A stretch of DNA of 64,000 nucleotides from CBDDHT01 sp965227905 (GCA_965227905.1 OZ245780.1:1426001-1490000); one strand, 5' to 3'. Counted from the first letter of the stretch, positions 27,501 to 36,303 are shown. Notes: generated from the letters alone by a model not told the origin. A program made the numbers and translations.

Positions 27501-30500
27501 CAACTGCCGTTCCGACCGTCGCAGCTTCCGAAACGCTGTTGGCGGTACCGTCATTATCGGTTGTGGCCGAGACGTTGAACTCGTCGACATCGTTGACGGC
27601 AATATTGAATGTCTGGGTGGACGTCGAGCCGTCGGTGCTTGTCGCCGTGACTTCGATCGAATGGTTCTGAGCCGTTTCGGCGTCGATTGCGCCTGCAACG
27701 GTGACGACACCGGTATTGGCGTCGATGGCGAAGAGACCGCCGGCATTGTCGGACAAGCTGTAGGTAACCGTGTCCGTTCCGTCGGCATCGCTCGCCTGGG
27801 CAGTGATGCCGACGACTGTTCCAACCGATGAATTCTCGTCAACGGCGTTTGCTGTGGCGTTGGTGTCGGAGATTGCGCCGACATCCGCTTCATCCGCGTC
27901 CGTCAGGTTGACCGTAAAGCTCTGGGTCGCATCCGATCCGTCCGCCGATGTGGCTTTCACAAAGATCGTGTGTGAGGTCGCGGTCTCATAATCGAGCTGC
28001 GAGTTGTCCGCCACGGTGACCACACCGGTGTTTGCATCGACCGCGAAGGGACCACCGACGACGGGATCGCCGCTGCCGTCGACCAGAGAGTAGGTGACGG
28101 TGCTGTTGGTGGCATCGCCATCGGACGCAGATGCGGTGATGCCGACAGCCGTGCCGTTCGCCGCGCTTTCGGAGACGGAATTTGCTGCAGCGTTCGAGTC
28201 GGTCGGGGTCGACACGTCGAATTCGTCGAGATCATTCACGTTGACCGTGAATGTCTGTGTCGAAGTCGAGCCATCGTCAGATGTTGCCGTCACTTCGATG
28301 TCGTAGCTGGCTGCAGTCTCACGATCGATTGCGCCCGCGACCGTTACGACACCGGTGTTGGCATCGATGGCGAAGAGACCACCTGCATCATCCGACAGAC
28401 TGTATGTAACGTCGTCTGTTCCGTCGGCATCTGACGCAAAAGCTGTGACACCGACAACCGTTCCGACCGAAGAGTTCTCATCGACTGCATTCCCGGCAGC
28501 ATTTGTATCGGAGATGGCGCCGACATCGGCCTCGTCTTCGTCGCTGACATTGATCGTGAAGGTCTGTGTCGACGTGGAGCCATCGTCGCTGGTCGACGTC
28601 ACCTCGATTGTATGTGAAGTGTCCGTCTCATAGTCCAGGGTGCCTGCGACGGTGACGACGCCGGTATTTGCATCGATGGCAAAGAAGCCGCCCGGGTTGG
28701 AGGAGAGGGAGTAAGTTACGCTATCCGTGACGTCGGCATCAGTTGCCAAAGCCGTGACGCCGACGGCCGTCCCAACGGTTGCGCTTTCGGAAACGCTGTT
28801 GGCGGTACCGTCATTGTCGGACGTGGCCGAGATATCGAACTCGTCGACATCGTTGACGCCGATGTTGAAGGTCTGGGTAGACGTTGAGCCGTCCGTCGAG
28901 GTCGCTGTGACTTCGATCGAATGGTTCTGAGCGGTTTCGGCGTCGAGACCGGCCGCGACCGTAACCACACCGGTGTTCGCATCGATCGTGAAGAGCCCAC
29001 CAGCATCGTCCGACAGGCTGTAAGTAACTGTGTCAGTGCCATCCGCATCTGTAGCGAGAGCCGTGATTCCGACAACAGTTCCTACCGACGCATCTTCATT
29101 GACGGCGTTGCCGGCGACATTCGTATCGGAGATGGCGCCGACATCCGCTTCGTCAGCGTCTGTCAGATTGACGGTGAAGCTCTGGGTCGCATCAGATCCA
29201 TCGGCCGATGTGGCTTTCACATAGATCGTGTGAGCGGTCGCCGTCTCATAGTCGAGCTGTGAATTGTCCGCAACGGTGACGACGCCGGTATTTGCATCGA
29301 CGGCAAAGGGGCCGCCGACGACGGGATCGCCACTGCCGTCGACCAGTGAATATGTCACTGAGCTGTTGGTTGCATCGCCATCGGTTGCGGACGCCGTGAT
29401 GCCGACAGCCGTTCCGTTCGCCGCGCTCTCGGAGACGGAATTTGCGGCGACGTTCGAGTCGGTCGGCGTGGAGACGTCGAACTCGTCGAGATCATTCACG
29501 TTGACCGTGAATGTCTGTGTCGACGTCGAGCCATCGTCAGATGTTGCCGTCACTTCGATATCGTAGCTGGCCGCAGTCTCACGGTCGATTGCGCCTGCGA
29601 CCGTCACAACACCGGTGTTGGCATCGATGGCGAAGAGGCCACCTGCATCATCCGACAGACTGTAGGTAACGTCGTCGGTACCGTCGGCATCTGACGCAAA
29701 GGCCGTGACACCGACAACCGTTCCGACGGAAGAGTTCTCATCAACGGCGTTGCCAGCGGCATTCGTGTCGGAGATCGCACCGACATCGGCTTCGTCTTCG
29801 TCGCTAACGTTGATCGTGAAGGTCTGTGTCGACGTGGAGCCATCGTCGCTGGTCGATGTCACCTCGATTGTGTGTGAAGTGTCCGTCTCGTAATCCAAGG
29901 CGCCTGCGACGGTGACGACACCGGTGTTGGCATCGATGGCAAAGAAGCCGCCAGGATTGGAGGAGAGGGAGTAGGTGACGGTGTCAGTGACGTCGGCGTC
30001 GGTCGCAAGCGCTGTGACCCCGACGGCCGTTCCGACAGTCGCGCTTTCCGACACCGAGTTAGCCGTGCCGTCATTGTCGGACGTGGCCGAGATATCGAAC
30101 TCGTCGACATCGTTGACGCCGATGTTGAAGGTCTGGGTAGACGTTGAGCCGTCCGTCGAGGTCGCTGTGACTTCGATCGAATGGTTCTGAGCGGTTTCGG
30201 CGTCGAGACCGGCCGCGACTGTAACCACGCCGGTGTTGGCGTCGATTGTGAAGAGCCCGCCGGCATCATCGGAAAGGCTGTAAGTGACTGTATCGGTACC
30301 ATCCGGATCGGCAGCGAGGGCAGTGATGCCCACGACGGTGCCGACCGACGCATCTTCATTGACGGCATTACCGGCGACATTCGTGTCGGAAATTGCGCCG
30401 ACGTCTGCTTCGTCTGCATCCGTCAGATTGACGGTAAAGCTCTGCGTCGCGTCAGAGCCATCGGCCGATGTGGCTTTCACATAGATCGTATGGGATGTCG

Positions 30501-33500
30501 CCGTCTCATAATCGAGCTGTGAATTGTCCGCAACGGTGACGACGCCGGTGTTTGCATCGACTGCAAAGGGGCCGCCCACGACGGGATCGCCGCTGCCGTC
30601 GACCAGTGAATATGTGACTGAGCTGTTGGTGGCATCGCCATCGGTTGCGGACGCCGTGATGCCGACAGCCGTTCCGTTCGCCGCGCTCTCGGAGACGGAG
30701 TTCGCTGCAGCGTTCGAGTCGGTTGGCGTTGTGACATCGAATTCGTCGAGATCATTCACGTTGACTGTGAATGTCTGTGTCGATGTCGAGCCATCGTCAG
30801 ATGTTGCCGTTACTTCGATATCGTAGCTGGCTGCCGTCTCGCGATCGATTGCGCCCGCGACCGTCACGACACCTGTATTCGCATCGATGGCGAAGAGCCC
30901 ACCTGCGTCATCTGACAGGCTGTAGGTGACATTGTCTGTTCCGTCGGCATCGGATGCGAACGCTGTAACGCCCACAACCGTTCCGACTGAGGAATTCTCA
31001 TCAACGGCGTTGCCAGCGGCATTCGTATCGGAGATCGCGCCGACATCGGCCTCGTCTTCATCGCTGACATTGATCGTGAAGGTTTGCGTCGACGTGGTGC
31101 CGTCGTCGCTGGTCGATGTCACCTCGATTGTGTGTGAGGTATCCGTCTCGTAGTCGAGGGCATTCGCAACCGTGACAACGCCCGTATTGGCATCGATGGC
31201 AAAGAAGCCACCCGGGTTGGAGGAGAGGGAGTAAGTTACGCTATCCGTGACGTCGGCATCAGTTGCCAAAGCCGTGACGCCGACGGCCGTTCCGACGGTC
31301 GCGCTCTCGGAAACGCTGTTGGCGGTACCGTCATTGTCGGATGTGGCCGAGATATCGAATTCGTCGACATCGTTGACGCCAATGTTGAACGTTTGGGTCG
31401 ATGTTGAGCCGTCCGTCGAGGTTGCCGTGACTTCAATGGAGTGGTTTTGGGCCGTCTCGGCATCCAATCCGGCCGCGACTGTAACCACACCGGTGTTTGC
31501 ATCGATCGTGAAGAGCCCGCCGGCATCGTCACTCAATGAGTAGGTGACCGTGTCGCTGCCATCAGGATCGGTTGCGACAGCGGTGATGCCAACGACGGTG
31601 CCGACCGAGGCATCTTCATTGACGGCGTTTCCTGCCACATTGCTGTCGGAGACCGCGCCAACGCCACCTTCGTCCGCATCGGTCAAATTGATCGTGAAGC
31701 TCTGCGTCGCATCCGATCCGTCGGCGGAGGTGGCTTTGATATAGATCGTGTGAGACGTCGCTGTCTCGTAATCGAGTTGCGTATTGTCTGCGACGCTGAC
31801 GACGCCCGTGTTTGGATCGACGGCGAATGGTCCGCCAACGACCGGATCGCCGCTACCGTCGACCAGAGAGTAGGTGACGGTGCTATTCGTTGCGTCGCCA
31901 TCGGCGGCTGTGGCTGTAATGCCGACCGCGGTTCCATTAGCAGCGTTTTCCGCAACGCTATTGGCCGCCGCGTTCGAGTCGGTGGGCGTCGAGACGTCGA
32001 ACTCATCCAGATCGTTCACACTGATGGTAAAGGTCTGGGTGGAGGTTGAACCATCGGTCGATGTTGCCGTGACTTCGATGTCGTAGCTGGCCGCCGTTTC
32101 GCGATCGATGGCGCCTGCCACGGTGACGACACCTGTATTTGGGTCGATGGTGAAGAGGCCGCCTGCGTCATCCGAGAGGCTGTAGCTAACCGTATCTGTG
32201 CCATCCGTGTCGGATGCAAAGGCCGTGACGCCGACGACCGTGCCGACGCTTGCATTCTCGTTGACCGCATTGCCGCTGGCATTCGTGTCTGAGATTGCAC
32301 CCACATCGGCTTCGTCATGATCGGTCACATTGACCGTAAAGGTCTGCGTCGACGTCGATCCATCGTCGCTTGTCGACGTCACTTCGATTGTGTGTGACGT
32401 GTCCGTCTCAAAGTCGAGCGCGTTCGCAACCGTGACGACGCCGGTATTGGCATCGATCGCGAAGAAGCCGCCTGGATTGGAGGAGAGGCTATAGGTGACG
32501 GTATCCGTGACGTCGGCATCGCTTGCAAGAGCTGTGATACCGACTGCGGTTCCGACGGTCGCGGCTTCGGAAACGGAGTTGGCCGTCCCGTCATTGTCAC
32601 TTGTTGCCGAGATGTTGAATTCGTCGACATCGTTGACGCCGATATTGAAGGTCTGGGTAGACGTTGTACCGTCCGTCGATGTGGCGGTGACTTCGATCGA
32701 ATGGTTCTGTGCAGTTTCAGCGTCAAGCGCTCCTGCAACGGTGACGACGCCGGTATTGGCGTCAATGGCAAACAATCCCCCGGCATCGTCTGAGAGGGAG
32801 TAGGTGACCGTATCGGTAACATCCGGGTCGCTCGCCAGGGCGGTGACGCCGACGACACTGCCGATGGATGAATTCTCATCCACATTGTTGGCATTCGCAT
32901 TGGTATCGGAGATTGCTCCAACGCCTGCCTCGTTCACATCCGTCAGGTTGACCGTGAAGGTTTGTGTCGCATCCGAACCGTCGGCGGAAGTCGCCTTGAT
33001 ATGGACTGTGTGCGATGTCGCGGTCTCATAGTCGAGCTGCGAGTTGTCGGCGACAGTCACAACACCTGTATTGGGGTCGACGGCGAAGGGGCCGCCCACG
33101 ATCGGGTCGCCACTGCCATCAACCAGCGAGTAGGTGACGGTACTATTCGTAGCATCGCCATCGGCAGCCGAAGCCGTAATGCCGACCGCGGTGCCATTGG
33201 CCGCATTCTCTGCGACGCTGTTAGCTGTGGCGTCGGAATCGGTCGGTGTCGAGACGTCGAATTCGTCGAGATCGTTGACGTTGATTGTGAAGGTCTGTGT
33301 CGACGTTGATCCGTCGGTCGATGTTGCCGTCACTTCGATGTCGTAGCTGGCCGCCGTCTCGCGATCGATGGCGCCTGCAACCGTAACCACACCCGTATTG
33401 GGATCGATGGCGAAGAGGCCGCCCGCGTCGTCGGAGAGGCTATAGCTGACTGTGTCGGTGCCGTCCGCATCGGACGCGAAGGCCGTGACTCCGACGACAG

Positions 33501-36303
33501 TGCCGACGGACGCATTCTCATTGACCGCATTCCCGGCACCGTTCGTGTCGGAGATGGCGCCAACATCGGCCTCATCCGTATCGGTCAGGTTGACGGTAAA
33601 GGACTGGGTCGCCTCGGATCCATCGGCGGATGTGGCCTTCACATGGATCGTATGCGATGTGGCCGTCTCGTAGTCGAGCTGCGTATTGTCGGCAATCGTG
33701 ACGACCCCGGTATTGGGATCGACTGTAAATGGTCCACCGACAACCGGATCGCCGGAGCCGTCGACGATCGAATAGGTGACGGCACTATTTGTCGCGTCGC
33801 CATCCGATGCCGATGCGGTGATGCCGACGGCTGTGCCGTTCGCCGCCGTCTCGGAGACTGTGTTCGCTCCGGCATTCGTATCTGTCGGCGTGGAGACGTC
33901 GAATTCATCAAGGTCATTGACGCCGATCGTGAACGTCTGAGTCGATGTCGAGCCGTCATCTGACGTTGCCGTCACTTCAATGTCGTAGCTCGCGGCTGTC
34001 TCGCGATCGATGGCACCTGCGACCGTTACAACACCCGTATTGGGATCGATGGCGAAGAGGCCGCCTGCATCGTCCGAGAGGCTGTAGGTAACGTTGTCGG
34101 TCCCATCTGCATCGGAGGCGAAAGCCGTGACTCCGACGACTGTGCCGACGGCCGCGTTCTCATTGACGGCGTTGCCTGTACCGTCCGTATCGGAGATTGC
34201 GCCGACATCGGCTTCGTCGACATCGCTAACATTGATCGTAAAAGTCTGGATCGAGGTCGACCCGTCTGTGCTGGTCGAGGTGACTTCGATCGTATGAGAT
34301 GTGTTCGTCTCATGGTCCAGGGCATTGGCAACAGTCACGACGCCGGTATTGGCGTCGATTGCGAAGAAGCCGCCAGGATTGGACGACAGACTATAGGTGA
34401 CGGTATCCGTGACGTCGGCATCTGTTGCGAACGCTGTAACGCCAACGGCAGTGCCAACAGCGGCGGATTCGGCAACCGTATTTGCGGCTCCATCTGTATC
34501 CGTCGTGGCTGTAATGTTGAACTCATCAACATCTTCAATCGTGACATTGAATGTCTGGACGGCAGAAGAACCGTCTGACGATGACGCGGTCACTTCGATG
34601 GTATGGTTTTGAGAGACTTCCGCGTTCCAAGAGCCGACGATCGTTACGACGCCCGTATTGGCATCGATAGCGAAGAGGCCGCCGGCATCATTGCTCAGGC
34701 TGTAGGTAACGGTATCGCCACTATCCGGATCGGTTGCGAGCGCCGTGATGCCCACGACGCTGCCAATTGCACCATTTTCCGCAACGCCATCCGCGGACGC
34801 ATCGGTATCGGTGATCGCGCTAACGCCGCCCTCATTCACGTTCGTGACGTTGACTGTGACAGTTTGATCGGTCGTGTTCGTGCCGTCCGAGGATCGGATC
34901 GTAATGTCATGCGATGTCGCCGTCTCGAAATCGAGGGCTTGCCCGCCGGCGAGGGTGACTTCACCAGTCGCACTGTTGATTTCGAAGAGACCGCCGGCAT
35001 CGTCGGTCAGCGAATAGGTGATCGTTTCGCCAGTTGTATCGACGTCCGTTGTGGTCGCCGTATAGATCACAGACGAGTCGTTTACATCTTCCGCGACACT
35101 TGTTGCTGCGCCTGACGTAAAGACCTGTGCATTGTCGTTCACATCGGTGACGTTGATTGTCACCGTATGATCCGTTGTGTTGGTCCCGTCGGACGAACGG
35201 ATCGTAATGTCGTGGGAGGTTGCCGTTTCGAAGTCGAGAGATTGACCGCCTGCCAGTGTTACTTGACCGGTATTGGCATCTATTTCGAAGAGTCCGCCGG
35301 CGTCGTCGACCAGGCTGAACGTGATCGCTTCGCCAGTCGTATCCGCATCGGTCACCGAGGCGGTGTAAACGACTGCTGCGTCATTGATGTTCTCGGCGGC
35401 ATTGCTGGCGTTGCCTGAGAGGAACACCTGACCGGTATCGTTTACGTCGCCGATGTTGACGGTTTGGGAAACAGTGTCGTCGGGCGTTCCACCGACCGTC
35501 GGATCGTCGACCTGAACCGTGATGTCGAACGCAGCATCGGTCTCATGATCGAGAACCGTACCAGCACGAAGATGCAGTTCGAATCCCGAACCTGTGTCGA
35601 CGATTTCGAACTTTGCGGCATCAGCGCCAGCCAAGGAGAGCGTGTTTGTACCGATCCCGTCATCGGTAATAACGATATCGGCGACTTTCACCGATGAAGA
35701 GGTGTCAGTGGTCTCGGAAAGACCGGCCACGATGTTCTGTAGACTTACGGTCGCGGCCAGATTGGTTGGCGTCGGCGTTGGATCCGTGGTGTCCACCGGC
35801 ACCGGATCTGATTCTGATGAAGTTGCTGCTTGAGGGGCAGGTGCTGCTGGAGGAGGGGTATCCTCCCCGCGCTCACTGCGTTCGCCAGCAAAACGTGAGG
35901 GTTGTTCCGCGGGTGACGGTTCATCGCCTATGGGTGCAGTAACGGTGTTGAAGGCCTCCGGAGCAAGCTTCTCTTCCTGTGTCGGCCGCGATGACGTTCC
36001 CACTTCGCTGGTGCGAGCCGGCGCAAATTCTTCCGTGACACTCGCCGTGTCCTCGAGGGGCGGCAATCCGGTTTGTGATGAGTCAGCAGTTTCGGTTGAT
36101 GCGGCCGCAACTGCCTCGTCGTCATTTGTGAAAACCGCGGACGATTCTGGATCGAGCGGTTTCTCCATATGGCCGGGCTGATGCATCACGACATCGTGAC
36201 GATCGACCTCTTCATCGCTCAAGCGAAAGTCGTTCGCCTGCGAGAGCTCGTCGTCCTTGCGATTGCCGCGCGTTGTACCCGGACCGTCAACTCGTTCTGC
36301 CAT
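21514..36303 (-). CDS. Giant cadherin-repeat / FG-GAP / LamG / RTX adhesin, type I secreted
   Basis: About 4,929 residues. From the N-terminus: about 175 disordered, acidic, Pro-rich residues with no signal peptide; about 33 cadherin-like modules of 100-110 residues, most in a periodic array at 34830-26629 (ending DVDE/DLDE/DADE, with DANTGVVTVA and YSLSDDAGGLF cores); an internal RTX block (about 26280-25830); more cadherin modules; five FG-GAP/VCBS repeats of the DGDGDLD type (about 24880-24050); an RTX block; a LamG-like domain; RTX; a second LamG-like domain; a long terminal RTX block (GGAGNDTL repeats, about 22250-21760); and a beta-rich tail ending IERVEF, the likely secretion signal. 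Acidic repeats should bind calcium. The type I secretion genes are divergent next door. ATG 36303 is preferred to GTG 36318 because AGGG lies about 9 bases ahead of it. It probably acts at the cell surface in adhesion or biofilm formation. Confidence 0.92.
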   Translation of the reverse strand: MAERVDGPGTTRGNRKDDELSQANDFRLSDEEVDRHDVVMHQPGHMEKPLDPESSAVFTNDDEAVAAASTETADSSQTGLPPLEDTASVTEEFAPARTSEVGTSSRPTQEEKLAPEAFNTVTAPIGDEPSPAEQPSRFAGERSERGEDTPPPAAPAPQAATSSESDPVPVDTTDPTPTPTNLAATVSLQNIVAGLSETTDTSSSVKVADIVITDDGIGTNTLSLAGADAAKFEIVDTGSGFELHLRAGTVLDHETDAAFDITVQVDDPTVGGTPDDTVSQTVNIGDVNDTGQVFLSGNASNAAENINDAAVVYTASVTDADTTGEAITFSLVDDAGGLFEIDANTGQVTLAGGQSLDFETATSHDITIRSSDGTNTTDHTVTINVTDVNDNAQVFTSGAATSVAEDVNDSSVIYTATTTDVDTTGETITYSLTDDAGGLFEINSATGEVTLAGGQALDFETATSHDITIRSSDGTNTTDQTVTVNVTNVNEGGVSAITDTDASADGVAENGAIGSVVGITALATDPDSGDTVTYSLSNDAGGLFAIDANTGVVTIVGSWNAEVSQNHTIEVTASSSDGSSAVQTFNVTIEDVDEFNITATTDTDGAANTVAESAAVGTAVGVTAFATDADVTDTVTYSLSSNPGGFFAIDANTGVVTVANALDHETNTSHTIEVTSTSTDGSTSIQTFTINVSDVDEADVGAISDTDGTGNAVNENAAVGTVVGVTAFASDADGTDNVTYSLSDDAGGLFAIDPNTGVVTVAGAIDRETAASYDIEVTATSDDGSTSTQTFTIGVNDLDEFDVSTPTDTNAGANTVSETAANGTAVGITASASDGDATNSAVTYSIVDGSGDPVVGGPFTVDPNTGVVTIADNTQLDYETATSHTIHVKATSADGSEATQSFTVNLTDTDEADVGAISDTNGAGNAVNENASVGTVVGVTAFASDADGTDTVSYSLSDDAGGLFAIDPNTGVVTVAGAIDRETAASYDIEVTATSTDGSTSTQTFTINVNDLDEFDVSTPTDSDATANSVAENAANGTAVGITASAADGDATNSTVTYSLVDGSGDPIVGGPFAVDPNTGVVTVADNSQLDYETATSHTVHIKATSADGSDATQTFTVNLTDVNEAGVGAISDTNANANNVDENSSIGSVVGVTALASDPDVTDTVTYSLSDDAGGLFAIDANTGVVTVAGALDAETAQNHSIEVTATSTDGTTSTQTFNIGVNDVDEFNISATSDNDGTANSVSEAATVGTAVGITALASDADVTDTVTYSLSSNPGGFFAIDANTGVVTVANALDFETDTSHTIEVTSTSDDGSTSTQTFTVNVTDHDEADVGAISDTNASGNAVNENASVGTVVGVTAFASDTDGTDTVSYSLSDDAGGLFTIDPNTGVVTVAGAIDRETAASYDIEVTATSTDGSTSTQTFTISVNDLDEFDVSTPTDSNAAANSVAENAANGTAVGITATAADGDATNSTVTYSLVDGSGDPVVGGPFAVDPNTGVVSVADNTQLDYETATSHTIYIKATSADGSDATQSFTINLTDADEGGVGAVSDSNVAGNAVNEDASVGTVVGITAVATDPDGSDTVTYSLSDDAGGLFTIDANTGVVTVAAGLDAETAQNHSIEVTATSTDGSTSTQTFNIGVNDVDEFDISATSDNDGTANSVSESATVGTAVGVTALATDADVTDSVTYSLSSNPGGFFAIDANTGVVTVANALDYETDTSHTIEVTSTSDDGTTSTQTFTINVSDEDEADVGAISDTNAAGNAVDENSSVGTVVGVTAFASDADGTDNVTYSLSDDAGGLFAIDANTGVVTVAGAIDRETAASYDIEVTATSDDGSTSTQTFTVNVNDLDEFDVTTPTDSNAAANSVSESAANGTAVGITASATDGDATNSSVTYSLVDGSGDPVVGGPFAVDANTGVVTVADNSQLDYETATSHTIYVKATSADGSDATQSFTVNLTDADEADVGAISDTNVAGNAVNEDASVGTVVGITALAADPDGTDTVTYSLSDDAGGLFTIDANTGVVTVAAGLDAETAQNHSIEVTATSTDGSTSTQTFNIGVNDVDEFDISATSDNDGTANSVSESATVGTAVGVTALATDADVTDTVTYSLSSNPGGFFAIDANTGVVTVAGALDYETDTSHTIEVTSTSDDGSTSTQTFTINVSDEDEADVGAISDTNAAGNAVDENSSVGTVVGVTAFASDADGTDDVTYSLSDDAGGLFAIDANTGVVTVAGAIDRETAASYDIEVTATSDDGSTSTQTFTVNVNDLDEFDVSTPTDSNVAANSVSESAANGTAVGITASATDGDATNSSVTYSLVDGSGDPVVGGPFAVDANTGVVTVADNSQLDYETATAHTIYVKATSADGSDATQSFTVNLTDADEADVGAISDTNVAGNAVNEDASVGTVVGITALATDADGTDTVTYSLSDDAGGLFTIDANTGVVTVAAGLDAETAQNHSIEVTATSTDGSTSTQTFNIGVNDVDEFDISATSDNDGTANSVSESATVGTAVGVTALATDADVTDSVTYSLSSNPGGFFAIDANTGVVTVAGTLDYETDTSHTIEVTSTSDDGSTSTQTFTINVSDEDEADVGAISDTNAAGNAVDENSSVGTVVGVTAFASDADGTDDVTYSLSDDAGGLFAIDANTGVVTVAGAIDRETAASYDIEVTATSDDGSTSTQTFTVNVNDLDEFDVSTPTDSNAAANSVSESAANGTAVGITASASDGDATNSTVTYSLVDGSGDPVVGGPFAVDANTGVVTVADNSQLDYETATSHTIFVKATSADGSDATQSFTVNLTDADEADVGAISDTNATANAVDENSSVGTVVGITAQASDADGTDTVTYSLSDNAGGLFAIDANTGVVTVAGAIDAETAQNHSIEVTATSTDGSTSTQTFNIAVNDVDEFNVSATTDNDGTANSVSEAATVGTAVGVTALASDVDVTDTVSYSLSSNPGGFFAIDANTGVVTVAGALDFETNTSHVIEVTSTSTDGSTSTETFTINVADFDEADVGAISDTNASANAVDENVAVGTTVGITASATDADGSDDVTYSLSNDAGGLFAIDANTGVVTVAGAIDRETAASYDIEVTATSDDGSTSTQTYTINVNDIDEFDVSTPTDSNAAANTVSETAANGTVVGVTASASDGDATNNGVTYALVDGSGDPVVGGPFAVDANTGVVTVADNSQLDYETATSHTVYIKATSADGSDATQSFTIAVSNELDETPTDITFTGGTVNETVTSGGTIDSAYDPSGATVATLSTTDADSGDSFSYAITTDASGKFEIIGNEVRVKSGQTIDYETDTSFDITVEVTDGGGNTYSEVITINVQDYEGSHTSGTLHEGITGTSEEDILTGDAGQNIMVGGDGDDTMYGGDGHDIIEGGAGADTLVGGDGIDTVRYWGNSSGITIDLENQTVTGGEATGDTISGFENVTASAHNDTIVGSSGDNTIYAQQGDDMITGAGGDDTIYGASGTDTAIYTGTWADYTITESGGTYTIVDNRPGSPDGTDTVSHVEFFQFSDGTFAAADILNDTPTDISHTGGTINENSAVGTVVATLSSTDADSGIPSETATYSITNDPSGYFEIVGNEVRVKTGASIDYESATSHNITVQVTDVHGATYSEVITVNVTDLNDTGQVFTSGAAASAAENVSDSSVIYTATTTDADTTGESITYSLADNAGGLFEIDANTGQVSLASGQSLDYETATSHTITIRSSDGTNTTDHAVTVSVTDVNEAPTDIAFTGNEDLAVGAAIGTTVATATGVDQDAGETFTYSLTNDANGAFTIDSATGAIKIAGGGLGLDLTQQTGSDNPFNGIDVGSWSAPVLVDLDGDGDLDIMIGNAGSYGGDSEYYENTGTATNPTYSFHSENPFGLVDIGSDATPSFVDIDGDGDLDVFIGESDGTINYFENTGNSTSPSFTQRTGAANPLNGHDVGSYSAPTFVDIDNDGDMDAVVGGQNGLLDYFINTGTDQAPSFTEVSDTTFGITGGWNDVGSDATPTFVDADGDGDMDMFVGEADGVLNYYENTGTAANASFSNTPSLNPFGIVDIGSQSTPTFADVDGDGDMDLIVGESDGTINYFENTAALIDGSSTSSHDITVQVTDSGGLTTTEDVRLQFGTDNADTISGDADTDIIYGFDGNDTLSGAGGDDVIYGGEGTDDLDGDAGNDTLVGGTGADNLDGGDGNDTLIGDSEDGDTRLVLNQTGNDDVALASGISDFPTSALTFEISFNSSTLPINGAPLVSYAVASQANEFAIVGRASNSASNPNSVDVYIDGSIYEVSNIAPTLFDGNDHSLSVSWDSATGALNVYVDGALVDSGTHKQGTVLETGGTLVFGQEQDSVGGSYNTDQIFNGTIDEIRLFDDVRTAQEIANNAGSELTDPTNEQGLVSNWQFDTASSTSVTDLAGSNDLTLSNGATVGTPTGSYNDTLTGGDGNDTLYGGVGSDTLSGGTGDDTLYAGDGVTEQSPDEVINGYNPVGYWRLGESSGTTVIDETGTNHGTYANGVTLGVAGPNTGITDTAADFDQTDDYIEIAHNSNLALSTGTIQLWFNADEVGSQKNYLINKKGGADELKVYVENGKLSVDLDGDKIEYTGVNADEWYHFSLSWGANGLELYLNGALVASDPTSTANLTGNTGPMVVGAKDGYNEYWDGTIDEIVVLDSQLAPSEVSALYSSGLNGLPAEVNTLNGDAGNDTIVAGSAVDVIDGGADTDIVSYENSDEAVNVNLDTGVGVGGDAAGDTYTSIEGVIASDHDDTVYGTDTGGVTVNLGAGNDTFDNDAGDATQTDTIYGGAGNDTIYTGAGDDTLYGGEGTDTLWAEAGNDTLQGGAGNDTLYGADGSDLFVFWEGHGTDTISGGQGASWTDTIELHDSSGGSNLGTFGVDWTINLTEGSITNQDSDSLTLSDDADGTITLQDGSSINFYDIERVEF
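26629..33570 (-). repeat. Higher-order cadherin repeat, period exactly 1260 bp, 5.5 units
   Basis: Within the adhesin gene four module types recur in fixed order. On the minus strand they are A (104 codons, IDRETAASYDIEV), B (110, YSLVDGSGDP), C (104, LDAETAQNHSIEV) and D (102, YSLSSNPGGFFAID), together 420 codons or 1,260 bp. Module A starts at 33570 and recurs every 1,260 bases down to 27270; a last A and B close the array. No codon has been gained or lost in 6.9 kb. Neighbouring units share long identical DNA stretches, for example 28861-28920 and 30121-30180. Confidence 0.93.
33571..34212 (-). repeat. Extra A-B cadherin module pair at the head of the array
   Basis: This 642-bp segment encodes one more A module and one more B module, of exactly the same lengths as in the array, placed before A1 without the expected C and D between them. 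A divergent C-D pair precedes it (about 34213-34830). The order is therefore C-D-A-B, A-B, then C-D-A-B repeated. Confidence 0.88.

Noticed and set aside
26629..33570. Regular repeats considered as CRISPR or satellite DNA
   Set aside because: The unit is 1,260 bp, fully coding and in one reading frame with cadherin motifs; there are no short repeats with unique spacers.
35770..36303. LapG-type cleavage site in the adhesin N-terminus
   Set aside because: No TAAG or PAAG motif in a suitable context was seen in the first 175 residues.
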